A stretch of 64,000 nt of DNA from Arcicella rigui (GTDB lineage: Bacteria > Bacteroidota > Bacteroidia > Cytophagales > Spirosomataceae), in contig NZ_JAYFUM010000012.1 in assembly GCF_034929435.1 (NCBI RefSeq), forward strand, positions 62,001 to 126,000. The letters are read 5' to 3'. Both the position numbers and the translations under genes were made by a program. The notes beneath the pieces were generated by a model. The model had not been told where the DNA came from. It did no database searches and saw nothing but the letters and a program-made list of their open reading frames with translations. Shown piece after piece: positions 8,331 through 17,570 of the stretch (position 1 is its first letter; each line of letters starts with the position of its first letter).

Positions 8331-9407
8331 TTATGAAATAGTTTTATTGATTATCTTACTAATTCTTTCAACATCAGCGTGTGCTAAATCATAATACAAT
8401 GGAAGAGCCAAAGCTCGTGGAGCAAAATCATCTGAAATAGGACAATTACTTTGTTCCGTCACAAATTTGAGCGTACTCAAGGAAGGGTAGAAGTATCGTC
8501 TCGGGAAAATATCTTCTGTTTCCAAAGCTTTCTTTACAGCAAGTAATACTTCTTCTGATTCAAAAAAAACTGGATAGTAAGCATAATTTCTTTCAAAAGA
8601 AGTTTTTAGAACGGGTTTTACTAATTTGTCCCAATTTAGCAAGCTGTCGTAAAGTTGGAATATTTTTTTACGAGCATCAATGATTTCTATCACTTTTGGT
8701 AAAACACATAAGCCCATAGCGGCATGAAATTCTGAATTTTTCGCATTGATGCCAATGGTATTATAAGTGTCTCCTTTGTGTCCGAAACTTCTGTAACTAT
8801 CAATTAAATACGCTAATTGGTCGTCGTTGGTGAAAATTGCTCCGCCTTCGGTTGAATGAAATACTTTGGTGGAGTGGAAGCTACAAGTACTAATATCACC
8901 AAAGTTGAAAAGCGAAGTTCCTTGTACTTTTACACCAAAAGCATGAGCCGCATCGTAAATAAGCTTAATATTATGTTTTTGGGCAATAGCCGCCAATTTA
9001 TCTACTTCACAAGGATTTCCATACACGTGTGTAGCCAAAATCGCTTCAGTATTTTCGTTGATGAGTGCTTCTACTTTTTCTGGGTCAATACAAAAATCAT
9101 CGGCAGAAATATCGGCAAAAATTGGTGTGCAATTTTCCCAAATGATTGAGTGAGAAGTAGCACAATAGGAAAAAGGCGTGGTGATTACTTCTTTGGTAAT
9201 ATTAAGTACCTTCAAAGCAATTTGTAGAGCAATTGTACCATTACTTACATAAATACAATGCTTTACGCCTAAGTATTCTTTGAGTTGATGCTCTAACTCT
9301 TGAACTAAAGGGCCGTTGTTGGTCAGTTGGTTTCTTTCCCAAATGCCTTGTATATATGCTTGGTACTCTTCTAAAGGAGGTAAATATGTTTTTGTAACGT
9401 TTATCAT
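8331..9407 (-). CDS. DegT/DnrJ/EryC1/StrS-family PLP-dependent sugar aminotransferase
   Basis: 358 residues of fold-type-I aminotransferase. Visible signatures: YVSNGTIALQIALKVL (54-69, cofactor phosphate binding), YDAAHAFGV with the pyridine-nitrogen Asp at D152, and the Schiff-base lysine K181 in CSFHSTKVFHSTEGGAI. The enzyme transfers an amino group from glutamate to a 3- or 4-keto nucleotide sugar. No dehydratase that would supply the keto-sugar is visible in this cluster, so that step must be encoded elsewhere. With the NeuD-like acyltransferase it would give an N-acylated amino sugar. Only 7 bp separate it from the downstream glycosyltransferase. Confidence 0.9.
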   Translation of the reverse strand: MINVTKTYLPPLEEYQAYIQGIWERNQLTNNGPLVQELEHQLKEYLGVKHCIYVSNGTIALQIALKVLNITKEVITTPFSYCATSHSIIWENCTPIFADISADDFCIDPEKVEALINENTEAILATHVYGNPCEVDKLAAIAQKHNIKLIYDAAHAFGVKVQGTSLFNFGDISTCSFHSTKVFHSTEGGAIFTNDDQLAYLIDSYRSFGHKGDTYNTIGINAKNSEFHAAMGLCVLPKVIEIIDARKKIFQLYDSLLNWDKLVKPVLKTSFERNYAYYPVFFESEEVLLAVKKALETEDIFPRRYFYPSLSTLKFVTEQSNCPISDDFAPRALALPLYYDLAHADVERISKIINKTIS

Positions 9408-9450
9408 TTGTTGATGTTAAAGGAAAAAAGGATGAAAAATATTTTTCCTA

Positions 9451-10710
9451 TTAACATTTTTCTAATTCAAGTTGAGTAATTGGAAAGTCAATTTTTGGTC
9501 TAACATAACCGGGCCACTTGCCATACCACGAAGTACCTTCTCTATAATCTTCTATTTCAAAAATCAATACTTCTTCAAAATTATAGATGACAGTACTTTT
9601 GTCTTTTACAATCATCAAAGAAATAGCATACGAGCCGTCGTTCATAAAATCAGCAGGGATTTCACAACTGGCATACACAACTCCTTTTTCAAAAGATAAA
9701 GAAGGTGTGCCGATATTAAAAATACATTCACCAGTCAGTGAATTGAGGTGAAGGCTAATATTCAGATTGGTATTTTCTAAGAAATTCCAAAATTCAATAT
9801 GAATTTTAAATGCTGTTCTTACATCAATAAATTTCTGATTTCCTACAAATTGTGGCTCTAATTTTACTTTTTTCAAACGAGCTTTATCATTGCCGGGAGC
9901 TTCCTCTGGTGTATTCCACCAAGACTCAAGAGCAGTTTTTTGTACATGGCTCAAATAAGTTGCCAATACTTGATTGGTTTCGCCCATTTCAAGTAATCGC
10001 CCTTTTTGCATATACATCGCTTTATTGCAAAGTCCTTGAACGGCGGTAAGGTTGTGGCTTACAAATAAAATGGTTCTACCCGAAGTAGAAGCATCTTTCA
10101 TTTTGCCTAAACATTTTCTTTGAAATTCAGCATCACCAACGGCTAATACTTCATCCACAATCAAAATTTCTGGTTCAAGGTGTGCCGAAATAGCAAAACC
10201 CAAACGCACGTACATCCCTGATGAATAACGTTTTACGGGTGTATCTAAGAATTTTTCAACTCCTGCAAAATCAACAATAGCATCAAAATGTTGTTTGATT
10301 TCTTCTCGTTTCATGCCAAGAATTGAGCCATTCAAGAAAATATTTTCTCTTCCAGAAAGTTCAGGATGAAAACCTGTTCCTACTTCTAAAAGACTGGCTA
10401 CTCTTCCTCTGATGGTAATTTTTCCTTGGGTTGGCTCGGTAATTCTACTCAAAATCTTCAACATTGTTGATTTCCCAGCACCATTAGAACCAATAATCCC
10501 AACTCTATCACCTTGTTCTATCTTAAAACTCACATCTTTTAATGCCCAAAATTCTTCGTGACTTACTTGATCTTTTTCTTTTTTAGTAAAAAGATTTCTT
10601 ACTTTATCAGTCACGACTTCTCTTAGCGTATTTCCTTGAGCATTACTTTTGATATGGTCGATGATATATTTTTTTCCTATATTTTCAGCTTCAATTACTG
10701 TCATTTTCAA
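9451..10710 (-). CDS. wzt: Polysaccharide ABC exporter ATPase (Wzt type, with C-terminal glycan-binding domain)
   Basis: 419 residues. The ABC domain has Walker A GSNGAGKST (74-82), signature YSSGMYVRLGFAI (162-174) and Walker B ILIVDEVLAVGD (182-193). SSGM in place of LSGGQ is typical of the TagH/Wzt/KpsT polysaccharide subfamily. Residues from about 270 form a beta-rich extension (LKKVKLEPQFVGNQKFIDVRTAF...), which matches the Wzt C-terminal domain that reads a terminal modification on the finished chain. It therefore suggests export of a capped, full-length glycan. The permease partner lies directly upstream (84 bp). ATG at 10710 and an in-frame ATG two codons later are equally possible starts. 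Confidence 0.92.
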   Translation of the reverse strand: MKMTVIEAENIGKKYIIDHIKSNAQGNTLREVVTDKVRNLFTKKEKDQVSHEEFWALKDVSFKIEQGDRVGIIGSNGAGKSTMLKILSRITEPTQGKITIRGRVASLLEVGTGFHPELSGRENIFLNGSILGMKREEIKQHFDAIVDFAGVEKFLDTPVKRYSSGMYVRLGFAISAHLEPEILIVDEVLAVGDAEFQRKCLGKMKDASTSGRTILFVSHNLTAVQGLCNKAMYMQKGRLLEMGETNQVLATYLSHVQKTALESWWNTPEEAPGNDKARLKKVKLEPQFVGNQKFIDVRTAFKIHIEFWNFLENTNLNISLHLNSLTGECIFNIGTPSLSFEKGVVYASCEIPADFMNDGSYAISLMIVKDKSTVIYNFEEVLIFEIEDYREGTSWYGKWPGYVRPKIDFPITQLELEKC

Positions 10711-10794
10711 AAAGTTTTTTCCAGTTTCTTTAATTAGATTGTTCGTTGATTTTCATGGCTTTTTGCCAATACTTATTTGTTGCGATAAGTGATT

Positions 10795-11622
10795 TTAGAT
10801 ATAATCAACGAAAGAATTTTCTTTTTTACGGAAAAATATAACTGCTAAAGTAGTGGTTATCGTTACAAAAATGAGTGTCGGGATAAAATTACTCCATTCA
10901 AAATATTCATAATTGGGAATTAAGCACCAACGAAACCCTTCAATAATGCCAGAAAGGGGATTCAGCCATTGATAGATTGGATACCAAGAAAAATGCTGAA
11001 TAGAAGTGATTGGATAGGCAATCGGACAAACAAAAAATCCGTACTGCACTACCAAAGGAACAATTTGTTGAAAATCACGGAATTGTACGTTCAAAGAAGC
11101 AAAAATTACGCCTAAACTGAATGAAGCTAAAAATGCTAAAAATAAGAATACAGGTACAAAAACGATATGAATAGTAGGAGTATAGCCTTTGTAAATGAGG
11201 AAGGGAATCATTACTACAAAGCCAACTAAAAAGTCTAATAAAGGCACAGCTACGGCACTCAAAGGCATCAGCAATCTTGGGAAATACACTTTAGATACCA
11301 AATTGGCATTTCCAGTAATACTATTACTTACTTGCTGGAAAGACATAGCGAAGAAGTTCCAGAAGATTACACCTGTAAAAATGATGATTTGAAGAGGAAT
11401 AGCTGAATGACTTTCTATTTTTGCCACTTTATCAAAAGCAAAAACAAAAACCAATACTGTAAGCACTGGGCGAAATACTGCCCAAGCTACTCCTACAAAG
11501 GTTTGTTTGTATTTAACTGTAATATCACGTATGGCTAAAATGAAAAGTAATTCTCTAAATCTCCATAAATCTTGCCAGTAATATTTTTCTGATCTTCCTG
11601 ATTCAATAACTATTTCTTGCAT
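10795..11622 (-). CDS. wzm: Polysaccharide ABC exporter permease (Wzm type)
   Basis: 275 residues with about six TM helices and the ABC2-membrane hallmarks: RFRELLFILAIRDITVKYKQTFVGVAWAVFRP at the N-terminus (amphipathic interface helix and RD-x-x-x-x-YKQT motif), FFAMSFQQVSNSITGNANLVSKVYFPR, and near the C-terminus PIYQWLNPLSGIIEGFRW. It forms the channel that, with the Wzt-type ATPase downstream, moves undecaprenyl-linked polysaccharide across the inner membrane. The Wzz-like gene is 13 bp upstream, which supports one transcript. Confidence 0.92.
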   Translation of the reverse strand: MQEIVIESGRSEKYYWQDLWRFRELLFILAIRDITVKYKQTFVGVAWAVFRPVLTVLVFVFAFDKVAKIESHSAIPLQIIIFTGVIFWNFFAMSFQQVSNSITGNANLVSKVYFPRLLMPLSAVAVPLLDFLVGFVVMIPFLIYKGYTPTIHIVFVPVFLFLAFLASFSLGVIFASLNVQFRDFQQIVPLVVQYGFFVCPIAYPITSIQHFSWYPIYQWLNPLSGIIEGFRWCLIPNYEYFEWSNFIPTLIFVTITTTLAVIFFRKKENSFVDYI

Positions 11623-11635
11623 AAATTAAATTTTG

Positions 11636-12727
11636 TTATGTAGTTGAAATTTTGCTTAGTTCTACAAGCGTTTTCCTTAACGCAAAATAGAGTATAGATA
11701 AAAAGAAACCTAAAACTCCACCAATTATTACGGATTTAGAATTAGGTGAGGGGTCTTTAGAAATAGGTAATTCAGGGTCGTCAATTCTTGTTAAAAGAGG
11801 AGATTCTTTCACCATCGAGAACTTTAGATTATCTAAATTTCTTACGGCTTCAAAATACATTCCTTGCAACTGCGAGCTATTGGTGTTTAATCTTTGCTGT
11901 TGAATTAATCCTTGCTGAACGATGATTTGCTGATTTTGGTCGGCAAAACGTGCGGCTGCACCTTGTGTAGCGTATAATTCATGACGAAGAGAATCCACTC
12001 TTCTTTCAATCAAGGTTAGGAGTTCTTGTGTTTTTTGTGTTTTGGTTTCTCTATAAAAATCAGTCACTGTTTTTAAATAAAGATTTGCCCACAAATACGA
12101 AAGTGTATCATTTCTGGTAGATACTTGTAAAGTCATGAAAGAAGCTTTTCTACTTTCGTTCATAATCATAGTTACAGGCATCAAGAATTCTTGGATAAGA
12201 CGTACTTTAGATTTTTCTTTAGGTGTAAGTTTTGCGTAAGTATTATGTTTGAACTGAAAAGTTTTTAGTTCTTCGTCGTCCTCCATTTCATAATCACGAA
12301 TACCACTTTTTTGAAGATAGTAATTGCCAAAAATCACGTCTTTGCCGTTTACTTTTACTTTTGCTAAAATAGCTCTGTTGTAAAGGTTCTTGGTCTTCAA
12401 AAGCTCTAAAAAGTTTTCTCCAGCAAACAGTCCAACCGAAGCCGCACTACCTGTATTGATACCAAAAGCACTGGCTAAATCCGATAATCCACCACCAGCA
12501 CTTCCGCCACCGCCGTTTTCCATGTTAAAAACAATTTTGGCAGTATAAAATGGTGGTTTTTTATTGAAAAAGTCGATAGCTAAACCAATAACAGCCCCAA
12601 CAACCGTTACCAAAACAATGGTTTTCCAGTTTGAAACTAATAGGTTTTTGAATTTTAAGATTTTAAATATGATGTCTTTAAACGAAAACTGGTCTTCGGG
12701 TAAAGGAGTATATTGAATTTCTGACAT
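11636..12727 (-). CDS. Wzz-type polysaccharide chain-length/co-polymerase protein
   Basis: 363 residues with the PCP topology: N-terminal TM at about 36-53 (TIVLVTVVGAVIGLAIDFF), a periplasmic region with a long coiled-coil-forming stretch (TKTQKTQELLTLIERRVDSL to NLDNLKFSMVKESPLL) and a C-terminal TM near 333-351 (SVIIGGVLGFFLSILYFAL) preceded by the Pro-rich DDPELPISKDPSPN. There is no cytoplasmic tyrosine-kinase domain. A Gly-rich insert, GGGGSAGGG (72-80), follows the first strand. In ABC-dependent systems such proteins couple the inner-membrane exporter to the outer-membrane channel, here the SLBB protein 14 bp upstream. Confidence 0.85.
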   Translation of the reverse strand: MSEIQYTPLPEDQFSFKDIIFKILKFKNLLVSNWKTIVLVTVVGAVIGLAIDFFNKKPPFYTAKIVFNMENGGGGSAGGGLSDLASAFGINTGSAASVGLFAGENFLELLKTKNLYNRAILAKVKVNGKDVIFGNYYLQKSGIRDYEMEDDEELKTFQFKHNTYAKLTPKEKSKVRLIQEFLMPVTMIMNESRKASFMTLQVSTRNDTLSYLWANLYLKTVTDFYRETKTQKTQELLTLIERRVDSLRHELYATQGAAARFADQNQQIIVQQGLIQQQRLNTNSSQLQGMYFEAVRNLDNLKFSMVKESPLLTRIDDPELPISKDPSPNSKSVIIGGVLGFFLSILYFALRKTLVELSKISTT

Positions 12728-12741
12728 AATTTGATTAATAA

Positions 12742-15306
12742 TTACTTGAATGTTCTTATAAGTACCAATAATGTTCCAAGACTTGCCAATCCCATTGATA
12801 GTGACTGAATAGTCTGTAAAACTTGCTGTGAAGCCGATACTTTTAAGTTTAAGCTTGGTACAACGATTTCAGAGCCGGGCGATACTTTAGGATACATATT
12901 GAATAAACCTAAAATTTTACGAGTTCTATCTACTGAACCGTTTGCATAAATGATATAAGAACGTTTGCGAGCAGATAATTCAGTAAATCCTCCAGCTTCC
13001 GAAATATAGTGTTTAAATGGCATTCCATCTAAATATCTTGTTGAAGTTGGATAAAGTATTTCACCTTGGATTCTAACAGTTTGTGGCTCTTTTGGAATTT
13101 TGATGATGTCGCCGTCTTGCAACAACATATCAGCACTACTTCCTGGTTCTTCCAAAGCTTTTACCAAATCAATACCGATAGATTCACTCGTTTCTTCTTG
13201 TACTGCTGATACTTTCAAGGATACTTCTTGGCTATTATCTGATAATTCGTTGAGTTGCTTGCTTTTGCGTTCAGCTTCTTGTTTACTGATACGGAACTTT
13301 CTCACCAAAGTAGCTCCTTTTGGATAGGCCTGAGCACTAAGTCCGCCTGATCTTTTGATGATTTCAGAAATACGTTCGTCTTTTCTTTCTAAGCCGTAAA
13401 TACCTGGGAAAGTAATTTGCCCTTCTACCGAAACGAATTGTTGCTTTTCATAATTGGGCGAAGAACGAACAAATACTTCATCAAAAGGTTCAAGAATGAA
13501 CTTAGAAGCTGTGGCATCTAAGCTAAGATTACTATTGATAGTAAAATTGAAGCGTTCGCCAATGGTTGAGTTAATTTGGCTTGGGTCGTCTTTGCCAATA
13601 TTTTTCTTTCTTCTGATTACCTCAATTCTACCTGTTGCAGCTGATTCTTTCAAACCACCAGCTTGCTCGATAAGGTCTTCTACGGTCATGTTTTGAAGGT
13701 AAGGAAACGAACCTATTGGAGCAGTATCAGGCGATTCTTCTGCTGGTGTTTCAGCTACGCCAGTCGTACCTGTGTTTGGCGGACTTGTAATCGGAGCGGA
13801 AGGTTTTAAATTAATTTCTCCTTGAATCCTAACGGTATAAGTTTCTTTTAATTCAAAACTTGAATAAACAGTAATTACATCTTGAGCGTGTAAAACTACA
13901 TCTTGCGTTTTACCAGAAAGGATGTCGTTATAATTAATAGCAATGTTTTCTTTTGATAAGTCTTCTTTTAAACGAGTAATTAGAATTCTTCCCAAGAAAG
14001 CATCAGGCGTAAAAGATTCTGCTCTGCTGATTAATTTACTAAGTGTTGGGTTATCGTTTAATGAATATTGTCCAGGTCTTAGTACTGCACCACTTAAAGT
14101 AACTGGATTTTCGAGACGAGTTACTAAAATTCTTTCAACAGTAATAATATCACCTGCTTTCGGATAAAATGAAGAAAGTAAATCTGCGTTTAAGTCAATC
14201 AATTTTGTAGCTTTATCCGTGTATCTCAATACTTTAAGGATAGCCTTGTACGCATCAGGCGTAAAACCATTTGCGTATTCGTTGATGATTCTTTCTAAAC
14301 TTTCGTTTGGTAAATTTTCAAAAATTCCCGGTTTTTTTACTTGTCCTTGAATTTCAATTCTTGATTTATAAGTACCAACTTGAATAAGGTCTTGGTCTTG
14401 TAAACTAATATTCTGACGTAAATTTCCAGTGGTTAATAAGTCGTACAAATCGACTTTAGCAATCAATTTTTTATCTCTAATTACTCTAATTTCACGGAAA
14501 GTACCATTTTCATTAGGTCCACCAGCCAAATAAAGAGCATTCATCACTCTTGATAAAGACGAAACCGAATAAGTACCAGGAGTGATAACATCTCCTAAAA
14601 TCGTTACTCTAATCGTTTTGATATTACCCAAAGAGATAGTAGCAGTGGTATTAGCTGGCATTCCTCCATAGGGACGGAGTCCAACGTAAATTTTTGATAA
14701 TCTGTCAGTTATTCTTTTTTTAGCTTCTTCAATACTTAGTCCGCTTACGAAAACATTACCAACTTTAGCAATTTTAATGTAACCTTCTGCTGTAATGGGT
14801 AGCGTGTAATGTTCCTCAGAGTAGCCATTGATGTCGATGATAAGTTCATCGCCTGTACCCAAAATATAATTTTTGGGTGTAGGGATATTCAATGAAGGTT
14901 CAAATGAGATTTTGCTATTGTTGAAGATATTGATACCAAATATTTTTTTTCTCAAAGCCGCAGTAGCTGAATCTACACCGTCGCCTGTTTGTATTTTGGC
15001 ATTACGTACATCGTTTTCTGAACTACTTTCTGCTTTGTTGTTGGCAGAATCATTTACTTTTCGGGCTTCCGAATTAGCAGGTTTTGCGGTGGTAGTGGTA
15101 CTTGTAGCTGCTTTTTTTGCTCCTTGTATAGCAGTGGTAGTAGAAGCAGGAAGGTCTCCTAAGTTTACCGTTTGTCCTAAAAGAATACTTGGGAAAAGGA
15201 AAATAAACAGAGCCACTGTAAGTAAAGGCATTTTTGATGTTGGTGCGGAAATAAATCGAGTATTTGCCTGTTGAAAGAGGTCGCTTGTTAACATGATTTT
15301 AAACAT
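12742..15306 (-). CDS. Polysaccharide export protein with multiple SLBB domains (Wza-like)
   Basis: 854 residues, much longer than E. coli Wza (about 380). After a Thr/Ala/Ser/Lys-rich linker comes the poly-export motif (NYILGTGDELIIDINGYSEEHYTL, near 145-170). At least five SLBB beta-grasp repeats follow, recognised by V-x-I-x-G-x-V-x-x-P-G-x-Y/F (VTILGDVITPGTYSV, IEIQGQVKKPGIFEN, VTLSGAVLRPGQYSL, VSVEGQITFPGIYGL, VRIQGEILYP). A hydrophobic segment near the C-terminus (SLGTLLVLIRTF) may anchor it. The signal peptide core (PLLTVALFIFLFPSILLG) starts at residue 27, so the true start may be the ATG at 15231. It is the first gene of the operon; the export route is periplasm to outer membrane. 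Confidence 0.87.
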   Translation of the reverse strand: MFKIMLTSDLFQQANTRFISAPTSKMPLLTVALFIFLFPSILLGQTVNLGDLPASTTTAIQGAKKAATSTTTTAKPANSEARKVNDSANNKAESSSENDVRNAKIQTGDGVDSATAALRKKIFGINIFNNSKISFEPSLNIPTPKNYILGTGDELIIDINGYSEEHYTLPITAEGYIKIAKVGNVFVSGLSIEEAKKRITDRLSKIYVGLRPYGGMPANTTATISLGNIKTIRVTILGDVITPGTYSVSSLSRVMNALYLAGGPNENGTFREIRVIRDKKLIAKVDLYDLLTTGNLRQNISLQDQDLIQVGTYKSRIEIQGQVKKPGIFENLPNESLERIINEYANGFTPDAYKAILKVLRYTDKATKLIDLNADLLSSFYPKAGDIITVERILVTRLENPVTLSGAVLRPGQYSLNDNPTLSKLISRAESFTPDAFLGRILITRLKEDLSKENIAINYNDILSGKTQDVVLHAQDVITVYSSFELKETYTVRIQGEINLKPSAPITSPPNTGTTGVAETPAEESPDTAPIGSFPYLQNMTVEDLIEQAGGLKESAATGRIEVIRRKKNIGKDDPSQINSTIGERFNFTINSNLSLDATASKFILEPFDEVFVRSSPNYEKQQFVSVEGQITFPGIYGLERKDERISEIIKRSGGLSAQAYPKGATLVRKFRISKQEAERKSKQLNELSDNSQEVSLKVSAVQEETSESIGIDLVKALEEPGSSADMLLQDGDIIKIPKEPQTVRIQGEILYPTSTRYLDGMPFKHYISEAGGFTELSARKRSYIIYANGSVDRTRKILGLFNMYPKVSPGSEIVVPSLNLKVSASQQVLQTIQSLSMGLASLGTLLVLIRTFK

Positions 15307-15599
15307 ATAAATCTTTAAGACTTTGGGTTTACAAGGATAATTTTGCCAATCAATAATTGATTGATAAACCGAATTACTATTAAATAAAGTGCAAAGTAAA
15401 TCAACTTTTACTAATTTCTAACGACCTTCTCTTAGATTAATTATCCAGTATCTATTAAATCATCCTAATTTTATAAATTCTTAATGTTTTTGTAGCTTTG
15501 CTTTCTTGATAAAAAGAAAACATCGTTTTTGCTAAATAGGGATTCCTATTCCTTTTTGGCTTATTCAAGAAGATTAACACTATTTAAAACCTTTCATTA
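15307..15599. promoter_or_regulatory. Divergent upstream region of the polysaccharide operon and parE
   Basis: This 293-bp gap is the only place for the promoters of both the minus-strand polysaccharide operon and parE. For parE there is a perfect -7 element TAGCTTTG at 15493-15500, about 100 bp before the ATG, but no TTG at a good distance upstream. An inverted repeat AATAGG-GATT-CCTATT (15535-15550) lies in the predicted parE leader. I found no convincing -7/-33 pair for the polysaccharide direction. Confidence 0.4.
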
Positions 15600-17474
15600 A
15601 TGTCAACAAACCCTACTGCTGTACAATATACCGAAGATAACATTCGGTCGCTCGATTGGAAAGAACACATTAGGCTTCGTCCAGGAATGTATATCGGAAA
15701 ATTAGGAGATGGTTCTTCTATTGACGACGGTATTTATGTTTTGGTAAAAGAAATCATGGATAACTCTATCGACGAACACATGATGGGAAATGGCAAGACC
15801 ATTGAAATTAAAATTAGTGACCACCGTGTTGAAGTCCGTGACTACGGAAGAGGTATTCCATTAGGAAAAGTGATTGATTGTGTTTCTAAGATTAATACAG
15901 GTGGAAAGTACGATTCGGGTGCTTTTCAAAAATCTGTTGGTTTGAACGGTGTGGGTACTAAGGCTACGAATGCTCTTTCGTCTTATTTTAAAGTACAGTC
16001 TTTCCGTGAAGGTAAAACCAAATGGGCTGAATTTAAACAAGGTGAATTAGTAGCTGAGTCGCCAGATGGTACTGAATCAAATGCCCGAAATGGTACTTTA
16101 GTAATTTTTGAACCTGATAATACCATTTTCAAAAATTACCACTACATTCCGCAGTACTTAGAAAACCTGATTTGGAATTATGCTTATTTGAATGCTGGTT
16201 TGACCATTAATTTCAATGGGCAAAAGTATTATTCACAAAATGGTCTTTTCGATTTATTGAGTAAGTATTCTGCCGAAGAAGAACGTCGCTATCCAATTAT
16301 TCATTTAAAAGGAGCAGATATTGAAGTAGCACTTACGCACGGAAATCAGTATGGTGAAGAGTATTATTCTTTCGTAAACGGACAGAATACTACACAAGGA
16401 GGAACGCATTTGCAGGCTTTCCGTGAGGCAATTGTTCGTGCCATTCGAGAGTTTTATAAGAAAGATTATGCACCAGAAGATGTGCGTGCAAGTATTGTAG
16501 GAGCAATTGCTATTCGTGTACAAGAACCTGTTTTTGAGTCACAAACAAAAACAAAATTGGGTTCAAACACAATGTCGCCAGACTCAAATTCGCAGTCGGT
16601 AAGAAGTTTTGTAGGTGATTTTATCAAAACAAATCTTGATAATTATTTACACAAAAATCCTACCATCGCTGATGCTATCAAAAAGAGAATCGAGCAGTCG
16701 GAACGTGAACGCAAAGACATGGCAGGCATCAAAAAATTGGCAAACGAACGTGCCAAAAAAGCCAATTTGCACAATAAAAAACTGAGAGATTGTAGAGTAC
16801 ACTTAACGGATGAAAAAGCTGAAAATCGTTATGATTCTATGCTTTTTATTACCGAAGGGGATTCTGCCAGTGGTTCAATCACCAAATCTCGTAATGTGCA
16901 AAGTCAAGCCGTATTTAGTTTGCGAGGTAAGCCTTTGAATTGCTTTGGATTGACCAAAAAGATTGTTTACGAAAACGAAGAATTTAATTTACTTCAACAC
17001 GCTTTAAACATTGAAGAAGGTTTAGAAGGACTTCGTTATCATAAAATCATTATCGCTACCGATGCCGATGTGGATGGGATGCACATTCGATTGTTGATGA
17101 TGACATTCTTTTTACAGTTTTTCCCAGATTTGGTAAGAAATGGACACTTGTACATTCTTGAAACGCCTTTGTTTAGAGTAAGAAATAAAAAGGAAACGAT
17201 TTATTGTTATTCGGATGAAGAACGCTTGAAGGCAATCGAAAAATTAGGACCAAAACCAGAAATTACTCGATTTAAAGGTTTAGGAGAAATTTCGCCAGAA
17301 GAATTCGCCAAGTTTATCAATGATGATATTCGTTTAGAGCCTGTGATTTTGAATAAAGACACAACGATACCGAAAATTCTGACTTATTTCATGGGAAAAA
17401 ATACGCCCGACCGTCAGAAATTTATCATCGAAAACCTGATTATAGAAAAAGACCCAGCCGAATTAGCGGCTTAA
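15600..17474 (+). CDS. parE: DNA topoisomerase IV subunit B
   Basis: 624 residues. The GHKL ATPase has EIMDNSIDEH (N55 binds Mg), DYGRGIP and GLNGVGTKATNALS; the TOPRIM domain has FITEGDSASGS (E419) and ATDADVDGMHIR (D488, D490, D492). It breaks, passes and reseals DNA together with the A subunit to unlink daughter chromosomes. At 624 residues it lacks the insert found in proteobacterial GyrB, consistent with the Bacteroidota ParE form. The likely partner (29699-32350) is 12 kb away on the other strand, so the two are not an operon here. GyrB is a conceivable alternative name; length and the partner type favour ParE. Confidence 0.9.
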   Translation: MSTNPTAVQYTEDNIRSLDWKEHIRLRPGMYIGKLGDGSSIDDGIYVLVKEIMDNSIDEHMMGNGKTIEIKISDHRVEVRDYGRGIPLGKVIDCVSKINTGGKYDSGAFQKSVGLNGVGTKATNALSSYFKVQSFREGKTKWAEFKQGELVAESPDGTESNARNGTLVIFEPDNTIFKNYHYIPQYLENLIWNYAYLNAGLTINFNGQKYYSQNGLFDLLSKYSAEEERRYPIIHLKGADIEVALTHGNQYGEEYYSFVNGQNTTQGGTHLQAFREAIVRAIREFYKKDYAPEDVRASIVGAIAIRVQEPVFESQTKTKLGSNTMSPDSNSQSVRSFVGDFIKTNLDNYLHKNPTIADAIKKRIEQSERERKDMAGIKKLANERAKKANLHNKKLRDCRVHLTDEKAENRYDSMLFITEGDSASGSITKSRNVQSQAVFSLRGKPLNCFGLTKKIVYENEEFNLLQHALNIEEGLEGLRYHKIIIATDADVDGMHIRLLMMTFFLQFFPDLVRNGHLYILETPLFRVRNKKETIYCYSDEERLKAIEKLGPKPEITRFKGLGEISPEEFAKFINDDIRLEPVILNKDTTIPKILTYFMGKNTPDRQKFIIENLIIEKDPAELAA

Positions 17475-17570
17475 ATCAAAATAGATTGCGTGAATTAGTG
17501 ATTGCGTGAATTGTGATTATCTGTTCATTAGTTCACGAAATCATTGCCAATTCAATCTAATATTTTAAAA

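Noticed and set aside
17544..17570. An upstream TTG start for pheA
   Set aside because: The nine extra residues do not belong to the chorismate mutase fold, and a good ATG follows exactly at the domain start.
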